Under the pieces are notes generated by a model. That model worked only from the letters and a program-made list of their open reading frames with translations, had not been told where the DNA came from and searched no databases. This document shows, one piece after another, positions 8,066-15,037 of a stretch of 32,343 nucleotides of DNA. The first letter of the stretch is position 1. Each line of letters opens with the position of its first letter. The position numbers were made by a program, and so were the translations under genes. The DNA lies in contig JAKAVM010000021.1 in the NCBI GenBank assembly GCA_021827485.1, forward strand, positions 1 through 32,343. The letters run 5' to 3'. Source of the DNA: Actinomycetes bacterium (GTDB lineage: Bacteria > Actinomycetota > Acidimicrobiia > Acidimicrobiales > JAKAVM01).

Positions 8066-8440
8066 TTAGTTCTTACGGCCTTTAGCGTACTCGGAATAGA
8101 GTTTTCCAAGAAACCTGCCCACTTTGTTGGCAGCGTTACCTGCTAAATCAGGCTTATACGAATTAGCCCTAACAAGCAGGTCGTATCTCTGTCTAGTAAC
8201 TGGATCCGAGAGGACCTCCCAGGCTTTATTAAGCTGGGCCATATGTATTCCAGCTTGCTCAAGCTGTTCTTTTGACTGACCAACTAACGAATCTGGATGG
8301 TAAAGACGTGCTTTTGCTAAATACTCGGCACGAATTTGGGAAATATCAGCGTTGATTGAAACTCCGAGAATACGGTAATAGTCCGTGTTTAGGCTGTCTG
8401 GTGAATGTGAGCCTTGGTTACGAGGCATATGTTTGCTCAT
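8066..8440 (-). CDS. J-domain (DnaJ-like) protein
   Basis: About 124 residues. The start is the ATG at 8440, which has GGAG 5 nt upstream (8446-8449); the longer frame begins with a TTG at 8464 without a ribosome site. A single J domain is clear: YYRILGVSINADISQIRAEYLAKARLYHPDSL, with the His-Pro-Asp tripeptide at 48-50, then AQLNKAWEVLSDPVTRQRYD. J domains stimulate the ATPase of an Hsp70 partner. There is no Gly/Phe region, zinc centre or substrate-binding domain, and the tail after the J domain (about 35 residues, basic) gives no further clue. It is therefore a short co-chaperone-like or regulatory J protein, not DnaJ itself. It stands alone between two differently oriented genes. Confidence 0.9.
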   Translation of the reverse strand: MSKHMPRNQGSHSPDSLNTDYYRILGVSINADISQIRAEYLAKARLYHPDSLVGQSKEQLEQAGIHMAQLNKAWEVLSDPVTRQRYDLLVRANSYKPDLAGNAANKVGRFLGKLYSEYAKGRKN

Positions 8441-8445
8441 TATAG

Positions 8446-8449
8446 CTCC
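8446..8449 (-). promoter_or_regulatory. Ribosome binding site of the J-domain gene
   Basis: GGAG on the minus strand, 5 nt before the ATG at 8440. It argues against the longer TTG start. Confidence 0.65.
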
Positions 8450-8572
8450 AAGTGGGTTTGACAATCACCTAAAGATAAGAAAACCTTGATGCTAATTCCA
8501 ATGTTTAGCCTGATAGTATTGCCATGTGAAAGAATCGAAGTTCGAGCAGCCTATATTTGAGAGCAGGTATCA

Positions 8573-9316
8573 ATGGTTGTAAATGTCCTTGAGCTTATTG
8601 GACTTGCTTCTTTTGCCGGGCTCGTTGCGCTGGTCGGTATTGTCTTATTGCCACTTCGGGCACAAAAAATCGAATCAGCAAGTACTCACTCTTATGCAGT
8701 ATTTTTGTTAGTTACGATATTTAGCTTTTCGTTTGTCGTAGTTGATGCACTTTACAACTTTGTAAATTCAATTGGTGAAGTTATACGAGCGCATGGTTCA
8801 AGCTGTTTGAATGGTGCTAGTTCATCGGGTCTGAGCATTCAGTCACTTATTTCATCGGGAACAAATGGTGCCCGGTGTGGTATTATGGGTCAACTCCTTG
8901 GTTCGCCAGCACTGAGAAGTAGGACTCCACGGGAGATTGCGGCAAATAATTTAATCTTTTGGGCCATAGTCTTACTAGTAGCGCTTTCGATAGTCTTGGT
9001 GCAATCTAAGATTGCCAGAGGGTTTTACTCCAATGCTATGATCAGAGCGAGTTCGGCTGGTTCGGTGCTCAGTGGTTATCTATTTTCAGTAGCCTTGGTT
9101 GCTGTTGTAATTTTTGCAATTTCAGCAGTTGGATTTCTCTACTCCATTGTTATGATAGTTGCTCCAAGAGTTACTGGAGTCGGCGGACGTTCAATCGGGG
9201 TACAGAGCTTTTTTGCATTTTTGTGCGCGGCCGGTGCATCCGATTTTTTGATGTGGTGGCACGTGAAGACAGCCTGGAGGATTCAGGCCGAACGCAAGGG
9301 TGAAACTTCCATTTGA
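8573..9316 (+). CDS. Integral membrane protein of unknown function
   Basis: A 247-residue hydrophobic protein with about four to five membrane segments, near residues 5-28, 42-64, 127-147, 165-196 and possibly 208-225. A roughly 60-residue loop between the second and third segments carries two Cys (SSCLNG and ARCGI) that could form a disulfide if external. No recognised family motif is visible. The ribosome site GAGAGCAGG precedes the ATG. The next gene on the same strand also encodes a membrane protein, but the 140-nt gap leaves co-transcription open. No function is proposed. Confidence 0.72.
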   Translation: MVVNVLELIGLASFAGLVALVGIVLLPLRAQKIESASTHSYAVFLLVTIFSFSFVVVDALYNFVNSIGEVIRAHGSSCLNGASSSGLSIQSLISSGTNGARCGIMGQLLGSPALRSRTPREIAANNLIFWAIVLLVALSIVLVQSKIARGFYSNAMIRASSAGSVLSGYLFSVALVAVVIFAISAVGFLYSIVMIVAPRVTGVGGRSIGVQSFFAFLCAAGASDFLMWWHVKTAWRIQAERKGETSI

Positions 9317-9456
9317 ATCCCCGAGGGGACTGTCGGTTTCAACTAGCGATGTCGCTTCCAATCGGTAATGTCTACACTGGTAACGGTATTGGTGAAAGTT
9401 TCAATTGATATTGTTACAGGTCCAAGCCTTCCTTGTCGCAGGAGAGCGATTTACTA

Positions 9457-10410
9457 GTGGCTAACGAGTTGTGGTGGGAGTCTCCCGAAGGCGAGTGGTT
9501 CTGGTATGCCCAAGACGGCAATTGGTATCCGGAGAATCGTCATCCCCAAGGAGTTCCACCCGAGGTGCGTTCAAACACTAATGACCCTGGGGAAACTTCC
9601 GAAGCCGAACTTGGCAATAGCACCAAGGGTGCTGTAACTTCCGAAGCCGAGCTTAGCAATAGTTCGCAAAAAGTTGAGATGCCTGTTTCGCTCAACCCAT
9701 GGGAACGCGCTAGATCGAATCAAGTATTGACCGCAAAGCCGAGCATGGAATCGAATCTGAATGTTTCAAAGACCACTGAATCGAACCTATCTACAGCGAC
9801 TGGGAAGTTGGAACCATCCCTCGACAACGAGGCGGCCAATGTGGAGGTGGGAGGATTTCTAGCCAGTACAAGAGGCAAGATAATTGCTTGTCTAGCCGTT
9901 TTCGTGCTTACGTCAATAATATTTGTTGCGCCAACAGTTGCCATGGTGGTGCGTAAGCCCCAACCGTTTCTTACACCTGGCGAGACTCTTGCGCGGAATT
10001 TTAAGTTGGCAGTATATCCGAACGAGGCCGTGACGAGGTGGGTGGATTTAGCTGCAAATGATATAGGGTCAATTTATGATGACCGACAAGTTCTTCAGAA
10101 CGAGATAATTGAAGTTGCTTACACCCAAGGACATAAGGGGCAGGCAACCTTACTCGACGGCTGCTTGGAGCTGAGTCAGCAAGTCAAGCAACTCTCCAGG
10201 TTGGGTGTAGCGACACCGATCAAACTAAAAGGATATGTAACTACTATGGACTTTTACTTTACAAAGACTGCAAATGATTGCTTGGCGGGACTAACCGGTC
10301 AAAGTGCGCTCTATCTCAGCCAAGCTGCAACCGACTCTGGTCCAGCTACAAATGCCATGAATGAACTAATCGCTAAAATTCAAGCGCTAGGAAAGTCGGC
10401 GAAGAACTAA
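9457..10410 (+). CDS. Single-pass membrane protein with an N-terminal Trp-rich motif
   Basis: About 317 residues if translation starts at the GTG at 9457, which follows AGGAGAG (9440-9446); the frame extends to a TTG at 9433, but that would place the ribosome site inside the gene. The first residues, WWESPEGEWFWYAQDGNWYPENRHP, form a Trp/Tyr-rich motif reminiscent of the short DUF2510-like segments at the N-terminus of actinobacterial membrane proteins. A Ser/Thr/Glu-rich linker with an internal duplication (TSEAELGNS and TSEAELSNS) follows, then one membrane helix around residues 138-162. A soluble outer domain of about 150 residues has two Cys (DGCLEL and NDCLAG). Function is unknown. The stop codon overlaps the stop of the convergent dehydrogenase gene. 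Confidence 0.72.
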   Translation: MANELWWESPEGEWFWYAQDGNWYPENRHPQGVPPEVRSNTNDPGETSEAELGNSTKGAVTSEAELSNSSQKVEMPVSLNPWERARSNQVLTAKPSMESNLNVSKTTESNLSTATGKLEPSLDNEAANVEVGGFLASTRGKIIACLAVFVLTSIIFVAPTVAMVVRKPQPFLTPGETLARNFKLAVYPNEAVTRWVDLAANDIGSIYDDRQVLQNEIIEVAYTQGHKGQATLLDGCLELSQQVKQLSRLGVATPIKLKGYVTTMDFYFTKTANDCLAGLTGQSALYLSQAATDSGPATNAMNELIAKIQALGKSAKN

Positions 10411-11510
10411 ATTTGACGCTGGATCCAGCTCTCATTGAGTTGATCTATGCTTGGGCAGCCCATAAGAATCATTGTTCGCGTCATCTCACTTTTGAGAACT
10501 TCGAGGATGCGCTCAACACCTTGTTCACCACCAGCACTCAATCCATAAAGATAAGGTCGTCCGATTAGAACAGCTTTAGCACCCAAGCAAAGAGCTTTCA
10601 CTACATCGGCTCCACGTCGAATTCCACTGTCCAGCAAGACTTCGACATTTCCCTCAACGGATCTGACTATCTGTGGAAGGACTCGCAGGCTTGCAGGCGC
10701 ACCTTCAAGTTGACGTCCTCCATGATTTGAAACAACTATAGCGTCAGCACCAGCTTGAACTGCTTGTTTTGCATCGGTGTCAGATAGGATACCTTTTACC
10801 AGCAGACTTTCTTTCCATTGACTTCTAATCCAGGAAATGTCTTCCCAGGTGAATGGTGAGGCTTGCATGGATATAGGATTCTTATCTCCAGTACCCATTT
10901 TAAACTTGATACCAGCTCTGACCATTCTAAGAGTCCAATTTGGTCGCAAGAGGACTTGAGAGCCGAGGGAAATTGCTGAGCGTGTATCCAGGCGCAGCGG
11001 AGATGGTACGCCGTTTCGCAAATCACGTTCTCGTTTCCCGAGGGCTGGAGTGTCAACCGTAACCATTAGTCCGCTGAAACCAGCGGCTTTGGCTTGTTCT
11101 ATCAAGACTTGTGCTATCTCTCGATTTGGGGCATAAAGCTGGAACCACCTTGGTCCAGGCTCATCCGAGAGTTGGTCGGGTGTAATTCCGGCAACCGTAC
11201 TAAGTGTTGATATCGTATTGCACCTATTTGCTGCTCTGACAGAGGCCAATGCGCCGTTTGGACTCATGATCTGGATCAAACCACATGGTGCAAGGATTAC
11301 CGGAAAAGAAATCTGATTACCTAGAATTGAAGTAGCGAGGATTGGCTCGCTCATTTTGACCGCCATCTGAGGGCGCAGAGCAATTTCGCGAAATGCTAAC
11401 TCGTTTTGCGACATAGTAACTTCGTCTTCTGCACCACCATCTATATAGTCGAAGACTACGCGAGGAAGGACTTTCTTGGCAATCTTCCTAGCATCTGCGA
11501 CGCTATTCAT
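10407..11510 (-). CDS. FMN-dependent alpha-hydroxy-acid dehydrogenase (L-lactate dehydrogenase-like)
   Basis: A 367-residue member of the FMN-binding 2-hydroxy-acid oxidase/dehydrogenase family, a TIM barrel that oxidises L-lactate or related 2-hydroxy acids to 2-oxo acids. Hallmarks are FDYIDGGAEDEVTM near the N-terminus, WFQLYAPN, MVTVDTPALGKRERD, the active-site stretch VVSNHGGRQLEGAP with catalytic His at about residue 263 (Glu stands where Asp is common), and the FMN phosphate site DSGIRRGADVVKALCLGAKAVLIGRP. The ATG at 11510 is chosen; the frame extends to a TTG at 11591, which lies about where transcription should begin. An AGGAG (near 11546-11550) sits too far upstream of this ATG, so a rarer start such as ATT in between is possible. 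The substrate cannot be fixed. Its stop overlaps that of the convergent membrane-protein gene by 2 nt. Confidence 0.88.
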   Translation of the reverse strand: MNSVADARKIAKKVLPRVVFDYIDGGAEDEVTMSQNELAFREIALRPQMAVKMSEPILATSILGNQISFPVILAPCGLIQIMSPNGALASVRAANRCNTISTLSTVAGITPDQLSDEPGPRWFQLYAPNREIAQVLIEQAKAAGFSGLMVTVDTPALGKRERDLRNGVPSPLRLDTRSAISLGSQVLLRPNWTLRMVRAGIKFKMGTGDKNPISMQASPFTWEDISWIRSQWKESLLVKGILSDTDAKQAVQAGADAIVVSNHGGRQLEGAPASLRVLPQIVRSVEGNVEVLLDSGIRRGADVVKALCLGAKAVLIGRPYLYGLSAGGEQGVERILEVLKSEMTRTMILMGCPSIDQLNESWIQRQI

Positions 11511-11562
11511 TCTTTTTGTTCTTTCGATTGTTGAAATTGTAAGCACTCCTGAGCGTGATAAA

Positions 11563-11579
11563 CAAGCATGAGATGCTTG
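11563..11579. promoter_or_regulatory. 17-bp palindrome in the dehydrogenase leader
   Basis: CAAGCAT and ATGCTTG are perfect 7-bp arms around GAG. Lying just downstream of the predicted promoter, it could be an operator for an unlinked regulator or an mRNA hairpin. Confidence 0.45.
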
Positions 11580-11594
11580 CGTGAGTAACAAGCT

Positions 11595-11624
11595 AGTCTA
11601 TTCCACCTGATTGTTGCTGGGCAA
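11595..11624 (-). promoter_or_regulatory. Promoter of the hydroxy-acid dehydrogenase gene
   Basis: On the minus strand TTGCCC (11619-11624) and TAGACT (11595-11600) are spaced by 18 bp. The inferred start point falls just ahead of the palindrome at 11563-11579. Confidence 0.42.
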
Positions 11625-11641
11625 TGAATCGTCTATCTGTT

Positions 11642-12547
11642 CTAAGCCCCAGTTCCCTCGGGTATTTTTGAGGGTGTAGCTTGACTTCTGATCTCCTTGG
11701 TAACTGCCGAATAATCTTGATTTACCAACTCACCTTGGGATGCGTTGTAGAAATACTCTTTGGCAGCCTGAATCACTTTGAGGTCAATACCATTAACTGT
11801 GCTCGCCTCAGCTATTAGTTCACAATCTTTGAGGGCATTGCCAACGGTAAATCTTGCGGTAAAGTCTTGTGACTCGATATTTGCACGCTTTTTGCGAACT
11901 ATCGGCTCAAGTGAAGATTTCTCAAGTGCATCTAGTACGGTTTTCGTTTCTAGATTGAATAAGTCACCAAGGCAAAGTGCTTCGCCAAATATGCACTGCA
12001 ATGATACCAAACAAGAATTGATTACAAGTTTGAGACTTGCTGCACTTGAGTGCATCCCAACGTAGGTTGCATTGCCAAGTATCTTGAACACTTCCTGAAT
12101 ACGTTCAAAGGTTTCCGGATCACCCCCGACAAAGATATCTAAAGTACCGCTTTGAGCTTGTGGCACACTTCCCAGTACCGGCCCATCAACAATATTGGCT
12201 TTGGGTAATCCCAAGCTGACCAACTCCATGCACACTTTATCCCAATAGAGTGGACCTGTTGTCGACATATCAATATAGATGGTTTTCTTGGGGATATGGT
12301 TTGCGATGCCGCTAGGGCCAAATAAGACAGAATCAAGGGCATCTGGGTCCGAAAGCATAGTAATAATCAAATCAGCGTCGTCTACGCTATCGGAGAGACT
12401 AGGTGCTATCGATGCTCCGAGTGCTTTGAACGCCTCTGATTTGGAGGCAGTTCGATTCCATACGGTTAATTGATAGCCAGCCTGGGCAAGTCGTGAGGCC
12501 ATCTGGCTGCCCATAAGCCCAAGTCCAATAAATGTTATTTTGTTCAC
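11642..12547 (-). CDS. Beta-hydroxyacid dehydrogenase family NAD(P)-dependent oxidoreductase
   Basis: A 301-residue member of the 3-hydroxyisobutyrate dehydrogenase/6-phosphogluconate dehydrogenase-like family. The N-terminal Rossmann fold has ITFIGLGLMGS (GLGLMG at 8-13) and an Asn-Arg after the second strand (VWNRTASK), which favours NADP. IDMSTTGP and the substrate motif DGPVLGS (121-127, in place of the common DAPVSGG) follow, then the catalytic Lys173 with Asn177 in SLKLVINS. The C-terminal domain is all-helical. The altered substrate motif means the substrate may differ from hydroxyisobutyrate; glyoxylate/succinic semialdehyde reductases and imine reductases belong to the same superfamily. 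It is on the same strand as the hydroxy-acid dehydrogenase gene, but a promoter in the 131-nt gap suggests separate control. Confidence 0.87.
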   Translation of the reverse strand: MNKITFIGLGLMGSQMASRLAQAGYQLTVWNRTASKSEAFKALGASIAPSLSDSVDDADLIITMLSDPDALDSVLFGPSGIANHIPKKTIYIDMSTTGPLYWDKVCMELVSLGLPKANIVDGPVLGSVPQAQSGTLDIFVGGDPETFERIQEVFKILGNATYVGMHSSAASLKLVINSCLVSLQCIFGEALCLGDLFNLETKTVLDALEKSSLEPIVRKKRANIESQDFTARFTVGNALKDCELIAEASTVNGIDLKVIQAAKEYFYNASQGELVNQDYSAVTKEIRSQATPSKIPEGTGA

Positions 12548-12657
12548 CTAAAGTATCTTAGTTGAACAATCTCAGACCGAAACTTGGGCTAAACTCGAAT
12601 TAGATAAGCCAGTACGAAGAAAACGCCAATCGGAAAAAGCGAAAAGAGATAGAAGCA

Positions 12658-12864
12658 ATGAGAGAGATAGAGCAGCAGAGACCCAAATCACCGATGACCC
12701 TAAAGCATAAGGCGGTGGCGGTTGTTGGAGTAGCAGTAGTGGCGTTGGTTTTGTTCAAGGTTTTAGCTACTCTTGCATCGTTTATATTTCTTGTTGCGAA
12801 AGTAGCAATCTTGGTAGCAGTCGTCGTACTCGTAGCAAAATTTGTGTTCAAATCTCGCAGATAG
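12658..12864 (+). CDS. Small membrane protein (68 residues)
   Basis: After a short charged start (REIEQQRPKSPMTLKHK), the protein is nearly all hydrophobic (VAVVGVAVVALVLFKVLA and IFLVAKVAILVAVVVLVAK) and ends in a basic tail, KFVFKSRR. It is predicted to cross the membrane once or twice. The ribosome site is weak (AGAGA); an internal ATG at 12694 is an alternative. No family is recognised. The 27 bases of the C-terminal tail are repeated 55 bp downstream (see repeat entry). Coding status rests on the consistent membrane-protein composition and the positive-inside tail, so it is only moderately supported. Confidence 0.55.
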   Translation: MREIEQQRPKSPMTLKHKAVAVVGVAVVALVLFKVLATLASFIFLVAKVAILVAVVVLVAKFVFKSRR

Positions 12865-12919
12865 TTGCAGGTGTGGCCTGCACTCGGAATTAGAAAATTT
12901 GTGTTTAAGTCTGGAAGAT
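12838..12919 (+). repeat. Duplicated coding tail KFVFKS-R-stop
   Basis: The last 27 bases of the small membrane protein gene (12838-12864) recur at 12893-12919 with a few substitutions. Both copies read Lys-Phe-Val-Phe-Lys-Ser, then Arg-Arg-stop or Gly-Arg-stop. The second copy runs into the 3' end of the convergent ABC ATPase gene. Confidence 0.6.
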
Positions 12920-14071
12920 AAGAGTATTTTCTAGATAGACAGTTACACTTTCGCCACAAGCCATGGGAGAATTAGCAAAAAAGTAGAGATCAGGTAGACT
13001 TGATCGAGAAGCGGGAGAGTTTCGCGAGGACAAGCTTGCCAATTTCCTATCTTCTCCGGTACTTCTACACTCCCATAACTCGCCAGGATCAATGGTAATC
13101 TCATACTTAGTCCCACATGGCTTGGAATTTCTAACTGTTCCTATAATTGAATAACAATCGAAGGAAGGTCTGGTGGGGATGACCAACTCTGGGTGGGCGC
13201 AAATAACTCCCAGGCCGGGGGCAACAAACGACTTATATCTCAACAGGTGGGCAGTAGCTAAAGTGGCCGGTTTGTGAATGACTTCATCGGGCGAGCCAAC
13301 TTGGAGAATCGAGCCATCTTGGAGTATTGCAATTTGGTTGCCGAAATTCTGGGCCTCTTCTAGCTGGTGAGTAACTAAGATAACCGGAACATTTTTGGAC
13401 TTGTCTAGGAGTAATTCATAGAGTTCTCTTCGCGAATCGAAATCTAAAGCTTTGAAAGGCTCATCCAATAGTAAAATGTCAAAATCAAAGCATAGAATCC
13501 TAGCTATAACCAGACGTTCCAACTGACCCTGCGACAAAGTTCGAGGAGCCAACTTTGCACATCCAGACAAACCGACCAAGTCAAGAGCCTCGTGGATTGA
13601 GATGTGATTTGCGGGAGTTCTAAGGCCCGCCCGAGGCGCAAGGCCCGCCCGAGGCGCAAGGCCCGCCCGAGGCGCATAGTTCTCCCTGCGTGCATACCCC
13701 ACATTTTGCTCGACACTAAGATGCGGAAAGATATCTAAGGGCTGGCGAACAAATCCCACCTTGCGCTGGTGTAAAGCGACGGAAGTTGGATTGAAGGAAT
13801 TCTTTAGTGGATCTATTACCAGCCTCGTAGATGAATTAGGTTCTAACATCCTTCTTCCTTTAGGATCCGTTTCAACATAGCTAAGACACCGAGCTCCACA
13901 AAATATCGATCCACGTTGTATTGACTGAATACCAGCAATAGACTGCAAGATTGTGGATTTACCGCTGCCTGAAGGGCCAAATATAGCTAGAGGCTTTCCA
14001 GCGAATACCTCAAAATTGCACTGAACCGTAAAGTCCCGTCTAACTACCTCTATATCGACTAAGAGACTCAT
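12905..14071 (-). CDS. ABC transporter ATP-binding protein (molybdate/tungstate-type)
   Basis: A 388-residue ATPase that would power import through the adjacent permease. Walker A GPSGSGKST is at 32-40, the Q-loop Gln at 110, the signature LSQGQ at 179-183 (Gln in the second variable position instead of the usual Gly), Walker B ILLLDE at 199-204 and the switch His at 235. The C-terminal 90 residues resemble the regulatory TOBE region of ModC/WtpC-type ATPases. Two oddities lie between Walker A and the signature: an extra segment around 57-100, and a perfect tandem repeat of APRAGL three times at 133-150. The start codon lies 3 nt after the permease stop. The substrate is inferred from the neighbouring binding protein. 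A gene name of the modC/wtpC kind would fit but is not assigned. Confidence 0.88.
   Translation of the reverse strand: MSLLVDIEVVRRDFTVQCNFEVFAGKPLAIFGPSGSGKSTILQSIAGIQSIQRGSIFCGARCLSYVETDPKGRRMLEPNSSTRLVIDPLKNSFNPTSVALHQRKVGFVRQPLDIFPHLSVEQNVGYARRENYAPRAGLAPRAGLAPRAGLRTPANHISIHEALDLVGLSGCAKLAPRTLSQGQLERLVIARILCFDFDILLLDEPFKALDFDSRRELYELLLDKSKNVPVILVTHQLEEAQNFGNQIAILQDGSILQVGSPDEVIHKPATLATAHLLRYKSFVAPGLGVICAHPELVIPTRPSFDCYSIIGTVRNSKPCGTKYEITIDPGELWECRSTGEDRKLASLSSRNSPASRSSLPDLYFFANSPMACGESVTVYLENTLIFQT
13622..13675. repeat. Three perfect 18-bp tandem repeats inside the ATPase gene
   Basis: The unit AAGGCCCGCCCGAGGCGC occurs three times in a row (13622-13639, 13640-13657, 13658-13675). In the gene's frame it encodes Ala-Pro-Arg-Ala-Gly-Leu, so copy number can change without a frameshift. 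It is much more GC-rich than its surroundings. Confidence 0.95.
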
Positions 14072-14074
14072 GCT

Positions 14075-14932
14075 CTACCAAAGAATCCTTCTGAATCCCC
14101 AGTCGGTTCCAAGTTGTGTACCACCTCTGGAATCGAAATCGCCAAGAAATTTAAGACGGCGTGCAGACCAACTATAAGCAATGAGTGGAACTGGAAGCGC
14201 AACCAGAATGAATAACATCGCATATGCAAATGACTGAGCCAATCCTTGATCTTGTAAAGATAGATATATTTGCATTGGCAAATTATGAGGGTTGTAAGCA
14301 ACTACAATAACAGCGCCAAATGCCCCGAGAGAGCGTGCCCACGCAAAAGCAAGAGAGCTAGCTAGTTGCGGAGATGCAAGTGGAATAGTTATTCGGTAAA
14401 GGACCTGACGTGGTGAGTCGCCAAGAAGTCCGGCAGCTTGCTCCAGGGAGGGATCAACTGACCGAAACCCAGCTTCGGCACCGAGTAAGTAGTAAGGAAT
14501 TGACTCATATAGTTCAGCAATTACCACCGCAAGAAAAGTGTTAGTTGCAGAAAGATGAATTTGACTTATGAGGTGACCCAGAAAGCTATAGGGACCTAGA
14601 AGATAGACTAAAAGCAGCCCAACAACCAGTGGAGGCAATAACACAGACACCTGAAGGGTAAACCTAATTATGCCACTAAAGGGGACTTTATGGCGCGCTA
14701 AACCGTATGCAAGAGGTGTGCCTAACGACACTATTAGTGCTAACGCTATTAGACTTGCAAGTAGGGAAACTTCGATCGGGCTAAACCCATTTGGTTGCCG
14801 AATGGCCCTGGAAATAGCGCGAGGAGAAGTATGAAAAATAAGGGCCGCCAAAGGAGCGACAACGACTACCCACGCGATTGCATAGAGGGTGAGCGATACA
14901 TATCGAGAGTTACGGGACACGACCCCATTCAC
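14075..14932 (-). CDS. ABC transporter permease (molybdate/tungstate/sulfate-type)
   Basis: A 285-residue inner-membrane permease with about six hydrophobic segments and the coupling (EAA-type) loop EQAAGLLGDSPRQVLYRITIPLASPQL around residues 180-206, followed by AWARSLGAFGAVIVVAYNP. This is the ModB/CysW/WtpB pattern. The start is the GTG at 14932, which lies inside the last unit of a 20-bp repeat array; GGAG at 14943-14946 gives a 10-nt spacing. A second GTG four codons on (14920) is possible. It is preceded by the binding-protein gene and followed after 3 nt by the ATPase gene. The start arrangement suggests translational coupling to minicistrons in the array. Confidence 0.9.
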   Translation of the reverse strand: MNGVVSRNSRYVSLTLYAIAWVVVVAPLAALIFHTSPRAISRAIRQPNGFSPIEVSLLASLIALALIVSLGTPLAYGLARHKVPFSGIIRFTLQVSVLLPPLVVGLLLVYLLGPYSFLGHLISQIHLSATNTFLAVVIAELYESIPYYLLGAEAGFRSVDPSLEQAAGLLGDSPRQVLYRITIPLASPQLASSLAFAWARSLGAFGAVIVVAYNPHNLPMQIYLSLQDQGLAQSFAYAMLFILVALPVPLIAYSWSARRLKFLGDFDSRGGTQLGTDWGFRRILW

Positions 14933-15020
14933 GCTAGCACGACTCCAGTGAGGCTAGCACGACCCCATTCACGCTAGCACGACTCCAGTGAGGCTAGCAC
15001 GACCCCATTCACGCTAGCAC
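14921..15020. repeat. 20-bp A-B-A-B-A tandem array at the binding-protein/permease junction
   Basis: Five 20-bp units alternate between two types: A is GACCCCATTCACGCTAGCAC and B is GACTCCAGTGAGGCTAGCAC. Copies of each type are identical. Units lie at 14921, 14941, 14961, 14981 and 15001. Read on the transcribed minus strand, each A carries a GTG and each B carries GGAG 10 nt before the next GTG. Each 40-bp pair encodes 12 codons and a TAG that ends 1 nt before the following GTG. The last GTG is the permease start. Confidence 0.95.
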
Positions 15021-15037
15021 GACCCAGCAGGGTAATA

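Noticed and set aside
9319-9328. CCCC-GA-GGGG after the membrane-protein gene as a terminator
   Set aside because: The loop is too small and no T-run follows.
12600-12959. A 119-codon minus-strand frame opposite the small membrane protein
   Set aside because: Low-complexity Asn/Thr composition typical of the complement of a hydrophobic gene, no ribosome site, and overlap with both neighbouring genes.
14068-14301. A 77-codon frame at the permease/ATPase junction
   Set aside because: It lies in another frame of the permease gene; the product has no ribosome site and no recognisable features.
14921-15020. The regular 20-bp array as a CRISPR array
   Set aside because: Units are contiguous and alternate between two related sequences; there are no unique spacers and no cas genes.
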